From assembly GCF_040675465.1 (NCBI RefSeq), contig NZ_JBFAPA010000014.1, forward strand, positions 62,001-126,000: a stretch of DNA of 64,000 nt. The letters are read 5' to 3'. The first letter of the stretch is position 1. The number at the start of each line of letters is the position of its first letter. Made by a program: the position numbers and the translations under genes. Shown piece after piece: positions 50,524 through 60,583 of the stretch. The notes under the pieces were generated by a model. The model had not been told where the DNA came from. It worked only from the letters and a program-made list of their open reading frames with translations, and did not search any database. Source of the stretch: Kibdelosporangium sp040675465 (lineage in GTDB: Bacteria; Actinomycetota; Actinomycetes; Mycobacteriales; Pseudonocardiaceae).

Positions 50524-51618
50524 CTAGTGTCTTGAGTCGTTGATTCGTTGGCAGTAGCGGGCGAGGTTGTCGAGGATCTCGTCGGCGGTTTTGGTCCACA
50601 CGAACGGTTTCGGGTTGTCGTTCCACGCGGCGACCCAGGCGTTCACGTCGGTTTCGAGCTCGGCGATGCTGCGGTGTGCCGAGCGGCGGAGTTTGCGGTT
50701 GGTCAGCTCGGCGAACCAGCGTTCGACCAGGTTGAGCCAGGAACCGCTGGTGGGGGTGAAGTGCAGGTGGAAGCGAGGATGGCGGATCAGCCAGGTCTTG
50801 ATCTCGGGGGTCTTGTAGGTGGCGTAGTTGTCGCAGACCAGGTGCAGATCCAGCTCGGGTGGTGTGTTGGCGTCGATGGTCTTGAGGAATCGCAGGAATT
50901 CCTGATGGCGATGCCGCCGTTGGTGCTGGCTGATGACCGTGCCGGTAGCGATATCCAGGGCGGCGAACAGGCTGGTGGTGCCGTGTCGCACGTAGTCGTG
51001 CGTTCGGCGGGCCGGGGTGGTGGGCATGATCGGCAGGGTAGGAGCGGTGCGGTCGAGTGCCTGCATGCCGGACTTCTCGTCCACGCACAGCACCATCGCT
51101 GTGGCCGGCGGGTCGAGATAGAGCCCGACGACGTCGCGGACCTTGTCAACAAACCAGGGGTCGGTGGAGAGTTTCCAGGTCTGTACCAGGTGGGGTTTGA
51201 GTTCGAACGCCCGCCAGATCCGGGAGATCGCCGATTGGGACATGCCCATCGCGGTGGCCATCGAGCGGGTGGACCAGTGCGAGTCGTTGTTGGGCGGTGC
51301 CTGTTCCAGCGTAGCGGTGATCACTCGCTCGACGTGTTCGTCGGTGATCGTGCGTGCAGCGCCCGGCCGCGGTTCATCAGCCAACCCGTCCAGGCGGTGT
51401 TCGACAAACCGGCGACGCCATTTGCCCACCGTGGGCGGCGAGACCCTTAACTGTCGCACCACATCCATGTTGGACAAGCCCTCGGCGCACGCCAGCACGA
51501 TGCGCGCCCGCAACGCCAATGCCTGAGCTGTGGAACGCCGACGCGACCACCCTTCCAGCGTCTGACGCTCCACATCGGACAAAACCAGCTGCGGCAACGC
51601 CGGTCCACGACTACCCAT
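50524..51618 (-). CDS. IS630 family transposase
   Basis: 364 aa, intact. An N-terminal HTH (LSNMDVVRQLRVSPPTVGKW) and a second helix block (STRSMATAMGMSQSAISRIW) precede the DDE domain: VLCVDEKSGMQALDRT, LHLVCDNYATYKTPEIK and FTPTSGSWLNLVERWFAELT. The stop codon coincides with the outer end of the inverted repeat. All catalytic residues are present, so it may be active. Confidence 0.94.
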   Translation of the reverse strand: MGSRGPALPQLVLSDVERQTLEGWSRRRSTAQALALRARIVLACAEGLSNMDVVRQLRVSPPTVGKWRRRFVEHRLDGLADEPRPGAARTITDEHVERVITATLEQAPPNNDSHWSTRSMATAMGMSQSAISRIWRAFELKPHLVQTWKLSTDPWFVDKVRDVVGLYLDPPATAMVLCVDEKSGMQALDRTAPTLPIMPTTPARRTHDYVRHGTTSLFAALDIATGTVISQHQRRHRHQEFLRFLKTIDANTPPELDLHLVCDNYATYKTPEIKTWLIRHPRFHLHFTPTSGSWLNLVERWFAELTNRKLRRSAHRSIAELETDVNAWVAAWNDNPKPFVWTKTADEILDNLARYCQRINDSRH

Positions 51619-51655
51619 ACCCGACCATACAATGAATCAACGACTCAGGACACTA
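50525..51655. mobile_element. IS630-family insertion sequence
   Basis: 24-bp terminal inverted repeats, GTGTCTTGAGTCGTTGATTC... at 50527-50550 and the complement at 51630-51653, differ at two positions. The element is bordered on each side by TA, the target duplication of IS630/mariner elements, and carries one intact transposase. The TA lies inside the CTAG next to the IS701-like element, so this insertion is the younger of the two. Confidence 0.9.
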
Positions 51656-51656
51656 G

Positions 51657-53026
51657 TACTCCAGCCGCACTTCGTAGTAGCTGGCCTGTCTGCGCTGGTA
51701 GTGGGCTTGTTGGGCGCGGTACTGGTGGCGTCGACGCCACCGGGACCAGGCCCAGGTCACGACGCGATCGAACGGTGTGGTGATCAGGTGTGCCAGGAGA
51801 CGGTTGACCTCGCCCAGCGTGATGGGGATGAGGCCGCTGCCAGGGCTTTTGGGGCAATCGCCGCGGTCACCGCCAGATAGGTGTGCGCGAGCATGGCCAG
51901 GGTGATGTGCCGGTACCAGGCGTCGTAGCGGCGGACCTGGTAATGGTCCAGGCTGACTTCGGTCTTGGCGGTCTGAAAACAGTCCTCGATCGCCCAGCGG
52001 GTCCCGGCGACCCGAATGAGATCATCATCGGTCGTTCCTGCGGGGCGCAACACAAGTAGTAGGCGATCTCGTGCTCGGACCTGCTGTTGCGGGTCAGGGA
52101 ACGACGCGCCAGCAACCAACGTCCCCACACGGGTGGCGTGGTGTCGGGATAGGTCGGTAACTCGGCCACCGCCCAGTCGAACACCCGTGGTCCTTTGGCG
52201 CCCTCGCCGCAACTGCGGCGTTTCCACGCCTCGCCGGGCGCGTGCGTGACCAGCACGTCGGCCCGGGATGGCGCCGGCCACCGCGGGGATGGTCTGATTG
52301 GCTGGCACCGCCACGACATAGCCGATCCGCCGATCCTCCAGCTAGCGGCGGAATTTCGAGTCCCCGCCATAGGCTTCGTCGGCGGTGACCCAGCTCGCCG
52401 GGACCCCGGCGTCCAGCGCCCGCGCGAGCATCCGCTGCGCCAGAACGGGTTTGGTCGCGAACTCGATCTCGTCAGGTACCCCCGCTTCGCCGCACCGTTC
52501 CCGATCACCGGTCCAGGACTTGGGCAGGTACAGCTCCCGGTCGATCAGCGTACGGCCTTTGCTTGTGGCGTAAGCGCAAAACACGCCGAGTTGGCAGTTC
52601 TCGATGCGGCCGGCGGTGCCGGAGTACTGGCGTTGCACTCCAGCGGATTTCGTACCCTTCTTCAGAAATCCGGTCTCATCGACGATCAGCACCCCATCGC
52701 GCTCGCTCAGATGTGTGACCGCGTAAGCGCGCACGTCGTCACGGATACCCTCGGCGTCCCAGGTGGCGGCGTTGAGCAGGCGCTGCATCCCGTCCGGGAT
52801 GAGGTCACCGGCAGCCTCGGCCAGCGTCCATCCGTTCTTGCCCGCCAGCGGAGCGAGCAGACCACGCACGTAAGCGCGCGCCCGCCGCGAGGTTCGACCC
52901 GGTAGAACCGGCCCGCCACCCCCGCGAACAACTCCTCCAGCCCGTCCACCCAGGCGTCAAGATCCTCATCGGTCACCACAAGATCGACAAGTTACACGAT
53001 GAAGATCACTAAGTGCGGCTGGAGTA
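51657..53026. mobile_element. IS701-family insertion sequence (degenerate)
   Basis: Perfect 16-bp terminal inverted repeats TACTCCAGCCGCACTT (51657-51672) and complement (53011-53026). They are flanked on both sides by CTAG, which fits the 4-bp YTAR target duplication of IS701 elements. The 1370-bp body holds one transposase gene on the minus strand, now disrupted. The left CTAG also contains the TA used by the IS630 element. Confidence 0.85.
51784..52979 (-). pseudogene. IS701 family transposase, multiply disrupted
   Basis: The reading starts MVTDEDLDAWVDGLEELFAG at 52979 and shifts frame near 52870. It continues through WTLAEAAGDLIPDGMQRLLN and VLIVDETGFLKKGTKSAGV to a stop at 52342 after DEAYGGDSKFRR. 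LEDRRIGYVVAVPANQ follows that stop, then further shifts near 52260 and 52040, before WAIEDCFQTAKTEVSLDHYQ and the natural end. At least three frameshifts and one nonsense codon make it non-functional, although the IS ends are intact. Confidence 0.85.
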
Positions 53027-53199
53027 CTAGTCGACCTGATCCGCCCCTGGGACTACGGTCGTCACAAGTGGCTTCTGGGTTTGGGCCCAGCCGTTGTCCC
53101 GTACGGCCTTGTACGGATAACCTCCGCGCCCCTTCCGTCTGCTGTACAGCGCGGCCGAAGGTCGAGCGCAACGAACGGGCGCTGACCGAGCGAGGCCAG

Positions 53200-55782
53200 A
53201 TGGCAGCCGAGACAACACAATGCAGTCCAGCGGTGCATCGGACGATTCTCGTGGTGGATATCGAAGGGTTCTCCGATCGCCGCCGGACCAACCGGCACCA
53301 GGTGGCGGTGCGAGACGGGCTGTACCGCGTGTTGGAGGTTGCCTTCGCCGGCGTCGGCATGCGGCGAGCCGACTGGCGACACGAGGATCGCGGGGACGGC
53401 GTGTTCATTCTGGTGACGCCGAACATCGTCAAGAGTCTGTTCGTCGAATCGCTGCCCGCAGAGTTGGTGCGTGCATTGCATGAGCACAATCGGACGCACT
53501 GCGCCGAGGAGCGGATCCGGCTGCGAATGGCCCTGCATGCCGGCGAGGTCAACTATGACGAGCACGGAACGACCGCGGCCGCCATCAACCTGGCGTTTCG
53601 GCTGTTGGACGCCCAGGAGGTCAGGAGGGCGCTCGCCACTTCGCCCGGGGTGCTGGTAGTGGCTACGTCGTCCTGGTTCTTCGACGAGGTGGTTCGCCAC
53701 AGCCCGGCGAGCAGGCCCGATACCTACCGCCCGGTGGACGTGAGGGTCAAGAACACCCGGGCCGTTGTGTGGATCGCCCGGCCCGACCACCCGTACACGT
53801 CGTCTCGTGGTGCACCGGCCCCCGAGCCACGCCAAGCAGATTCGGACTGCGCCGGCGAGTTCGCTGAGGCCATCCGTCGACAGTGGACAGACGAAGCGGC
53901 GGCCCGAATGTTGAACCAACCGGAACCACTACCGCTGCAATGGTCGACCACTACACGAGCCGTTGCCGCCCAGCCGAGGGCTGTGTTGGGCGGAACGGTC
54001 GCCGGCCGGCCACTACGGCTGCGCTTGCACGGTCGCCTCGACGAGATCGTCGACGCATTCCTCCAGCTACCGCACCGACAACTGGTCGTTCTCGGCGAAC
54101 CGGGCGCGGGTAAGACAGCGTTGGCGATACTCCTCACCCTGGGTCTGCTCGATCGCCGACGAACGCAAGGCGGGCAAGTGCCGGTATTGCTGTCCGCGGC
54201 GTCGTGGCACCCGAACCGCGAACATGTGGACGTGTGGGTCACACAGCAGCTGATCGAGGACTATCCAGCACTGGCCAAAGTGGACAACACCGGCCTGCGG
54301 CTCGCCGATCGACTGGTCGCCGAGGGAGCCGTGTTACCGATCTTGGACGGTGTGGACGAGATGTCCCCGCCGTTGCGTCCTGTCGCGATAGCAGCGCTGG
54401 ACCGAACCATGACCGGAGGTCGCCCGTTCGTTGTCACTTGCCGCAGTGTCGAGTATCAGGCAGCCATCGCGACCAACGGGCGAGTCCTGTCGAATGCCGC
54501 GGTCATCGAGATCAACCCCGTCGACACGGCTGACGCTCTGACCTACCTCTCCAACACATGCCCGGCGAATCGCCGGTGGCAGCCGGTTGGCGAGCATCTG
54601 CGTGAGCACCCCAAACATCCGCTCGCCGCAGCGCTGTCGACCGCGCTGATGGTCTGGCTAGCCAGGACCGCTTACGCGGCTCCCGACACGAACCCGGTCG
54701 AGCTCATCGACTCCGGGCGGTTCGCTAACCGCGCGGCCGTGGAGAAGTATCTGCTGGAAATGCTCATCCCAGCCGTGTACCAGGATCAGCCCCCAGCCCT
54801 CCTTCCCGGCAAGGCGACAAGAACCCCAGTGAAGTATCGCCCTGAGGACGCCAGGAGATGGCTCACATTCCTTGCCACACACCTCCACCGCCAGGGAACC
54901 CATGACCTGGCCTGGTGGCAGTTGTACCGAGAGGTTCCACCAAGGGTGACCAACTCGGTTTACGGGCTCGCGATCGGTTTGCTGACCGGGACAGGCATCG
55001 GTCTCGGCGCCTACTCAGCGGGCCTAATCGCGGGCTCACCTGCCCTGCTGCTGACCGTTCTCGGCGCCGGCTTCCTGCCCGCAGTCATGTCTGGGCTGGT
55101 AACTGGGCGGGCCTGGCGGTCCCAGCACACTCCAGGTTTGGCGGACGTCCAGGTCCGCGGCCGGCTCCGGCAGCTCGCAGCAGCCATTCGGGGTCGAGTC
55201 GTGTTCGGACTGTTGATGTGCATGGTGATCGCTCTGGTGACCGTTCCGCTGGTGAGCGTGGACAACGGTGTGATATTCGGCGTCGGCGCCGGGTTGTCCG
55301 CCATGCTCCCGGGCGCGATCGCTGACTGGCTCAAGGCGCCTGTGGACGAACTACACACACCAAGTCCTTGGTCGGTCCTAAGCCGGGACAGGATCATGTC
55401 TATGGTTCGGGGAGTCACCCAGGGATCGGGCCTCGCCCTTGGCATCGGACTGATGGTCGGGACCATGTTGGGCTTCGACTCTGGACTGGCCACAGGATTG
55501 GTCAGCGCAGTCGCAGGCCTGCTCACGGGCGGGTTCGACACGGCATGGGGACTTTTTGTGATCGTGCGAGGCTGGTTCTGGCTCCGCGGACAACTGCCAC
55601 CGCGCCTGATGCGGTTTCTTGCTGACGCCCACCGGCGCGGAATATTGCGTCAGGCCGGACCGGTCTACCAGTTCCGACATGCGCGTTTACAGGATCATCT
55701 GGCTAGTGCCGACCGGCGGTGCAGTCGCACTTCCGTGGACCTCTCGCGAAGGCGAAGACCTGATCTTATTCATGATGCTTAG
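53200..55782 (+). CDS. cyclase-homology-NACHT-transmembrane STAND protein
   Basis: 860 aa from ATG 53200; the open frame upstream runs into the IS701 end and is rejected. Residues 15-190 form a class III nucleotide-cyclase-homology domain: ILVVDIEGFSD, HEDRGDGVFILV and AAINLAFRLLDAQ. Both metal Asp and the Asn/Arg pair are present, unlike the copy at 17734. A NACHT module follows with P-loop GEPGAGKTALAIL (about 299) and Walker B ILDGVDEMSPPLRP (about 383). Residues 585-790 contain several hydrophobic segments (GLAIGLLTGTGIGLGAYSAG and others), probably a membrane pore or anchor. The neighbouring STAND gene follows after 33 bp. The layout suggests a sensor-effector of a conflict or defence system; function unproven. 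Confidence 0.82.
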   Translation: MAAETTQCSPAVHRTILVVDIEGFSDRRRTNRHQVAVRDGLYRVLEVAFAGVGMRRADWRHEDRGDGVFILVTPNIVKSLFVESLPAELVRALHEHNRTHCAEERIRLRMALHAGEVNYDEHGTTAAAINLAFRLLDAQEVRRALATSPGVLVVATSSWFFDEVVRHSPASRPDTYRPVDVRVKNTRAVVWIARPDHPYTSSRGAPAPEPRQADSDCAGEFAEAIRRQWTDEAAARMLNQPEPLPLQWSTTTRAVAAQPRAVLGGTVAGRPLRLRLHGRLDEIVDAFLQLPHRQLVVLGEPGAGKTALAILLTLGLLDRRRTQGGQVPVLLSAASWHPNREHVDVWVTQQLIEDYPALAKVDNTGLRLADRLVAEGAVLPILDGVDEMSPPLRPVAIAALDRTMTGGRPFVVTCRSVEYQAAIATNGRVLSNAAVIEINPVDTADALTYLSNTCPANRRWQPVGEHLREHPKHPLAAALSTALMVWLARTAYAAPDTNPVELIDSGRFANRAAVEKYLLEMLIPAVYQDQPPALLPGKATRTPVKYRPEDARRWLTFLATHLHRQGTHDLAWWQLYREVPPRVTNSVYGLAIGLLTGTGIGLGAYSAGLIAGSPALLLTVLGAGFLPAVMSGLVTGRAWRSQHTPGLADVQVRGRLRQLAAAIRGRVVFGLLMCMVIALVTVPLVSVDNGVIFGVGAGLSAMLPGAIADWLKAPVDELHTPSPWSVLSRDRIMSMVRGVTQGSGLALGIGLMVGTMLGFDSGLATGLVSAVAGLLTGGFDTAWGLFVIVRGWFWLRGQLPPRLMRFLADAHRRGILRQAGPVYQFRHARLQDHLASADRRCSRTSVDLSRRRRPDLIHDA

Positions 55783-55815
55783 ACTCTGACTGAGCTTTCC
55801 GTCAGAGGAGGCGTT

Positions 55816-58800
55816 ATGTCCACTTCGCCGCCGGACGATCCTGAACCTCTTCGAGTCCGAACGCGCACGGAATTCGCCCAGCAGTTGTCCGCACTTCGGG
55901 AACACGCTGGCCTTACGGTTCGTCAAGTAGCTGACAAGGCTGGCGTCCAGGGCGCGCACAGCACCATTGGTGACTGGTTCGCTGGGCGGGGTATGCCGTC
56001 CATCAGCTCGGGTGACCTACTGGTGCGGGTACTCAAGACGTGCGGGGTCCACGACGGTGACGCAATTGAGCAATGGTTGGCGGCGTGGCGGCGAGCACGG
56101 CGGGCACCCGGTCCGCGTTCTGCGGGACCCGAGCCGTACCGAGGACTGGCAAGCTTCCAGCCAGAGGATGCCGAATGGTTCTTCGGTCGCACGGAGTTGA
56201 CCAATAAATTGATTACGAATCTGATCGAAATCCGCGGCCGCAGCGGCATAATTTTGGTGACTGGGGCGTCGGGTTCAGGCAAATCGTCCCTTCTCCGGGC
56301 CGGTATCATCCCAGCGCTGCGCTCTGGAAACATATCTGAGCTAGCTGGTCGGTCAGCGTTGCTGATGACGCCTGGCAGCAAAGCAGTGTATTCCTTGGCT
56401 CGACAGTTGACGGAGTTCGGCCACGTCGACTCAGTTGATGAAACAGCGGAAGCGATAAGAGCCGATCCGGTAACATGTGTCGAGGTCACACGGGGCATGG
56501 TGATCATCGTCGATCAATTCGAGGAAGTGTTCACCCTCAACTCTGACAACGAGCGCAGTGCGTTCATCGCCGCCTTGTGTGCTTCGGCAGACGACCCAGG
56601 TGACGCGCTGGTCGTGTTGGGCTTGCGTGCCGACTTCTACGCACAAGCACTACGCCATCCGCCGCTGGTCGCAGTAGCGCAAGCCAATCAACTCGCCGTC
56701 GGGCCGATGACCGGGGCAGAGCTGCGGATGGCGATCGTGGAACCGGCCCGCAAGGTGGGCATCAAGGTCGAAGATGGGCTGGTTGAGCTTTTGCTGCGGG
56801 AAGTCGCGCCACGAAGCGGTGAGGGCGCGCACGACGTCGGCGTGTTGCCGCTGCTGTCGCACGCGTTGTACGCGACCTGGCGCCAGGGGCATGGGCGGCG
56901 GATGAACATTGCGGACTACCACGAGGTGGGTGGGATCGACGGTGCCGTCGCGGCCAGCGCCAGCGCGGTTTATGACCAGCTGAGCGGGAACGAGCGCGAA
57001 CTGGCTCGTCGCATGTTCCTCAGTCTCGTGAATGTCGCCCCCGGCGCCGCTGACACCAGACGCAGGGTCGGCAGGGCCGAACTGGTCATTGACTGCGGAG
57101 AGGCAGTGGACGATCTGCTCGACCGGTTCGTCGCGCAGCGACTCATCACCGCGGACATGGACACCGTTGAAATCAGCCACGAAGCACTGCTGACAGCGTG
57201 GCCCCGCTTGCGAGCCTGGCTGGAGGCGGACCGCACCGGGCTCATCGTGGGCAGGCAACTTGCCGAGGCCGCAAGCACATGGCGTCACGAGAACGACGAC
57301 CCGGCTGCGCTCTACCGCGGAACCCGTTTGGCCGCCGCCCAGGATTGGGTCCAGACCGCCACCCCCGATCTCTCCCCACTCGCCCGAGAGTTCCTAGACG
57401 CGTCCATCATGCACGAGCAAGACGAGCAGCGCGCTGCTCGCCGCCGCACCCGCCGATTGCGGCAGCTTGTCACGCTACTGACCGTCCTGCTCCTGCTCGC
57501 GGCGACAAGCACCGTCCTGGCGATCCGTTCTCAACAGACCGCGACACAAGAACGCAACCAGGCGCTGTCTCAAAAGGTGGCCGGAGAGGCAGGACAACTG
57601 CGAGCCACTAATCCTGCCCTCGCCGCACAGCTTGCGCTCGCCGCCTACCGGCTGTGGCCCACAACGGAAGCCCGCAGCATCCTCCTCAGCACATTCAGCA
57701 CACCGTACGCCACCCGGTTGACGGGCCACACCAACGGTGCTTATGCCGCGACCTTCAGCCCAGATGGGCACACCCTCGCCACTGCAGGCGCCGACAGCAC
57801 AATTCGGCTCTGGGACGTCACCGATCCTCACCGTCCGGATGAACTGACCAGCCTTCCCGGCCACACTGGCGTCATCACCTCTGCCGCGTTCAGCCTGGAC
57901 GGACGTACCCTTGCCACTGCAGGCGACGACCAAACCGTGCGCCTGTGGGACGTCGCAGACGTCCGTCGTCCAAGCGCACTCGCCACCGCCACTGGCCACA
58001 CTCAAGGCATCCGCTCCGTGGCGTTCAGCCCCGACACGCATGTCCTGGCCACCGCAAGCTACGACATGACTGCGCGGCTTTGGGACATCACCGATCCCCG
58101 ACACATCCGCGAACTCGCGGTCCTTTCCGGCTACTCCAAACCCGTGCTCGGAGTGGCGTTTGCCCCGGACGGCCACACGCTCGCCACCGCCCACGGCGAG
58201 AATGTCGCCAGGCTCTGGGAAATCACCGACCCTCGACATCCCGCCTCGCTCGCCACAGTGAGCGGTCACACCAGCGGAGTGTTCTCCGTGGCGTTCAGTC
58301 CGGACGGGCACACCCTGGCCACTTCAAGTCTCGACGACACCGCTCGGCTCTGGGATATCACCATCGCGAACAATCCCCAACCACTCGGCATTCTCAGCGG
58401 ACACACTGGGATCGTCTACTCCACGGCGTTCAGCCCGGACGGGCACATCCTGGCCACCGCCAGCGAGGACCGCACGGCCCGGCTATGGAATATCAGCGAC
58501 CCACACAACCCACGGGCTCTAAACAACCTCACCGGACATGCCGACCGTGTTCACTCAGTGAGGTTCAACCCGGACGGACACACTGTAAGCACATCCAGTC
58601 TGGATGGAACCGTCCGCCTCTGGGACGTCCCCGTCGCGGGCCGGGCCGATCACACCGAAGAGACATACTCGGCCAGGATCAGCCCGGACGGACGGACGCT
58701 GGCGACCGCCGGCAACGACCCCGAAGTCCGGCTATGGGACATGACGGATCCGCGGCAGCTCCATGAAATAGCCACCCTCGGCGGTCACACCGACGGCATC

Positions 58801-59670
58801 ATGTCAGTCGCCTTCAGCCCAGACGGACATATGCTCGCGACCGCCAGCTTGGACTACTTCGCGCACCTCTGGGATGTCACCAACCCTCGGCGACCAGCAC
58901 AACTCGCCGTCCTCGCAGGACATACCTCCAACCTTTTCTCCGTGGTGTTCAGCCCTGACGGACACATACTCGCCACAGGTAGCGCCGACAGCACAGTCCG
59001 GCTCTGGGACGTTACGGATCCACGCCACGTCGCACTGCTCAGCACCTTGGCCGGTCACGCGGGCACCGTCCATTCGGTGGCGTTCAGCCCCGATGGCCAC
59101 ACGCTGGTCACAGGAAGCAGCGATGGCACTACACGACTGTGGGACATCGGTAGAGCAGACCATCCCAATGCCCTGGCCACCATTGTCTCAAATGCGGGGG
59201 TCATCTACACCGTCGCATTCAGTCCGGACGGGCGTACCGTCGCCACCGCCGGCACTGATCACATCGCACGATTGTGGGACGTCAGCGACCCTCGCCGTCC
59301 CATCCAAATGAGTTTCCTCACCGGACACACGAACACGATCAATTCCGTGGAGTTCGCACTGGACGGTCGCACATTGGCAACTAGCAGCACAGATTATACG
59401 GCTCGATTGTGGGACATCAGCGACCCTCATCGGTCCGTTCAGTTAAGTGTCCTTACCGGCCACGCTGATTCGGTCAACTCAGCGTTCTTCAGCCCTGATT
59501 ATCATACCTTGGTCACTGCCAGTAGCGATAAAACGGTGCAACTGTGGGAGACTGATGTGGAACGTGTCACACGTCGAGTCTGCGAGGTCGCATATCCACC
59601 GATCGCCCAGTCTGAATGGGATGAATATTTCCCCGGTCTCGCCTATACCGCGCCATGTCCGCAGCGATGA
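55816..59670 (+). CDS. HTH-AAA (nSTAND1)-TM-WD40 protein with 14 repeats
   Basis: 1284 aa behind GAGGAGG. An XRE-like HTH (residues 15-70, LREHAGLTVRQVADKAGVQG) precedes PYRGLASFQPEDAEWFFGR and the P-loop GASGSGKSSLLRAGI (about 150). Walker B is VIIVDQFEEVF (about 230), and a transmembrane helix lies near 555 (LVTLLTVLLLLAATS). From about 635 to 1250 there are 14 WD40 units, most with FSPDGHTLATA and RLWD, enough for two seven-bladed propellers. The C-terminal CEVAYPPI...EYFPGL...C motif is common in this family. Codon use is more AT-rich than in the left half of the window, suggesting transfer. Probably co-transcribed with the NACHT gene. Confidence 0.9.
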   Translation: MSTSPPDDPEPLRVRTRTEFAQQLSALREHAGLTVRQVADKAGVQGAHSTIGDWFAGRGMPSISSGDLLVRVLKTCGVHDGDAIEQWLAAWRRARRAPGPRSAGPEPYRGLASFQPEDAEWFFGRTELTNKLITNLIEIRGRSGIILVTGASGSGKSSLLRAGIIPALRSGNISELAGRSALLMTPGSKAVYSLARQLTEFGHVDSVDETAEAIRADPVTCVEVTRGMVIIVDQFEEVFTLNSDNERSAFIAALCASADDPGDALVVLGLRADFYAQALRHPPLVAVAQANQLAVGPMTGAELRMAIVEPARKVGIKVEDGLVELLLREVAPRSGEGAHDVGVLPLLSHALYATWRQGHGRRMNIADYHEVGGIDGAVAASASAVYDQLSGNERELARRMFLSLVNVAPGAADTRRRVGRAELVIDCGEAVDDLLDRFVAQRLITADMDTVEISHEALLTAWPRLRAWLEADRTGLIVGRQLAEAASTWRHENDDPAALYRGTRLAAAQDWVQTATPDLSPLAREFLDASIMHEQDEQRAARRRTRRLRQLVTLLTVLLLLAATSTVLAIRSQQTATQERNQALSQKVAGEAGQLRATNPALAAQLALAAYRLWPTTEARSILLSTFSTPYATRLTGHTNGAYAATFSPDGHTLATAGADSTIRLWDVTDPHRPDELTSLPGHTGVITSAAFSLDGRTLATAGDDQTVRLWDVADVRRPSALATATGHTQGIRSVAFSPDTHVLATASYDMTARLWDITDPRHIRELAVLSGYSKPVLGVAFAPDGHTLATAHGENVARLWEITDPRHPASLATVSGHTSGVFSVAFSPDGHTLATSSLDDTARLWDITIANNPQPLGILSGHTGIVYSTAFSPDGHILATASEDRTARLWNISDPHNPRALNNLTGHADRVHSVRFNPDGHTVSTSSLDGTVRLWDVPVAGRADHTEETYSARISPDGRTLATAGNDPEVRLWDMTDPRQLHEIATLGGHTDGIMSVAFSPDGHMLATASLDYFAHLWDVTNPRRPAQLAVLAGHTSNLFSVVFSPDGHILATGSADSTVRLWDVTDPRHVALLSTLAGHAGTVHSVAFSPDGHTLVTGSSDGTTRLWDIGRADHPNALATIVSNAGVIYTVAFSPDGRTVATAGTDHIARLWDVSDPRRPIQMSFLTGHTNTINSVEFALDGRTLATSSTDYTARLWDISDPHRSVQLSVLTGHADSVNSAFFSPDYHTLVTASSDKTVQLWETDVERVTRRVCEVAYPPIAQSEWDEYFPGLAYTAPCPQR

Positions 59671-59860
59671 GCAAGCTTGAGTTGGTGCTGAAGCAGAGAG
59701 CAAGTCGCCCGAAGAGCGCTGCCATGGCCAATCGAGTCCGCCTGAGCCTCCGACCGGCCTGATCCACCTGACCTGGCGACCGTCCAGCCAACCGCCGCGC
59801 CAGCACCACCACCAGATCCGCCAGTACCGCGGCGAGTTGCACCAACTCGGAGTCAGCCAT
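59567..59860 (-). CDS. doubtful small hypothetical protein
   Basis: 97 codons from ATG 59860. The first part, LVQLAAVLADLVVVLARRLA, is amphipathic and plausible as protein; the preceding in-frame codons (ALRDAANLARTLADKP) also look coding. The last third is antisense to the WD40 gene and is probably not original. It could be the stub of a 5'- or 3'-truncated gene. No family recognised. Confidence 0.3.
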   Translation of the reverse strand: MADSELVQLAAVLADLVVVLARRLAGRSPGQVDQAGRRLRRTRLAMAALFGRLALCFSTNSSLLIAADMARYRRDRGNIHPIQTGRSVDMRPRRLDV

Positions 59861-60018
59861 TGGTTTATCAGCCAAGGTCCGCGCAAGATTCGCAGCATCA
59901 CGTAACGCGCCTCACCAGACGACATGGCTGATTCTTACCCCTCCCTGTCGGGCGACAACTCCTGCTGTGGCATGGATCGAGATAAGCCGTCCCGTCGTCC
60001 AGCAGTCGGAGAGCCACG

Positions 60019-60583
60019 GTGACCGATGATCGAGTTCCGGGGGACGCGCCCCGGCTCCAGCAACGGCCGGCCACGGCAACGTGGTCGTCGTCTGCACCGA
60101 GGGTTGCTGGGTTCGAGCGGTTCTACCGTGACCAGGCACCGCGGCTGGCGTGGTTCGTGGTGACTGCACGGGAGCCATGGTGCCGGAGGCGTGAGACGCC
60201 ACAGACCGCGATGAATGCGGCCTGGAGAAGTGGGGAAGCGTGACCCGTCCGGTGGCGTTCGTGCGGACGGTGGCTCTCCGCGCGTTCTTCCGGCAGATTC
60301 CCAACCGGAAGTTCGTCAGCGACGAGCCGGTCCGGACGGTGTCGACCGTGCGCTGACGCTGGACCTGGTCGTAGAGCTGACGGAGAGCACTGCGCACGTC
60401 GTCGGGTTGCTGAAACACCTCTCCATCACTCTGCGTCTGCCCTTCGCGTTGTCCCTGGACAGCTTCTCCGTCCCGGAGATCGCCACGATCACAGGCAAGA
60501 CCGAGGACACGGTGCGGAGAAACATCCACGGCGCGAAAAGAATCCTGGCCCCGAAGATCACCAGCAAGGGAGGCGAACGATGA
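60019..60583 (+). pseudogene. ECF-type RNA polymerase sigma factor, frameshifted
   Basis: Region 2 starts in one frame (FERFYRDQAPRLAWFVVTA, later TAMNAAWR). It continues in another (KWGSVTRPVAFVRTVALRAF and FFRQIPNRKF) and ends in a third with region 4 (TLRLPFALSLDSFSVPEIAT, then ITGKTEDTVRRNIHGAKRIL). The order matches an ECF sigma factor, but at least two frameshifts break it. Its stop overlaps the ATG of the next gene, the usual coupling to a partner. Confidence 0.75.

Noticed and set aside
52999..53199. Earlier start of the cyclase-NACHT gene at 52999
   Set aside because: It would begin inside the IS701 terminal repeat and add non-homologous residues; ATG 53200 is close to the conserved domain.
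59912..60529. 205-codon minus-strand frame opposite the sigma remnant
   Set aside because: No motif; the plus strand has recognisable sigma regions 2 and 4 in pieces.
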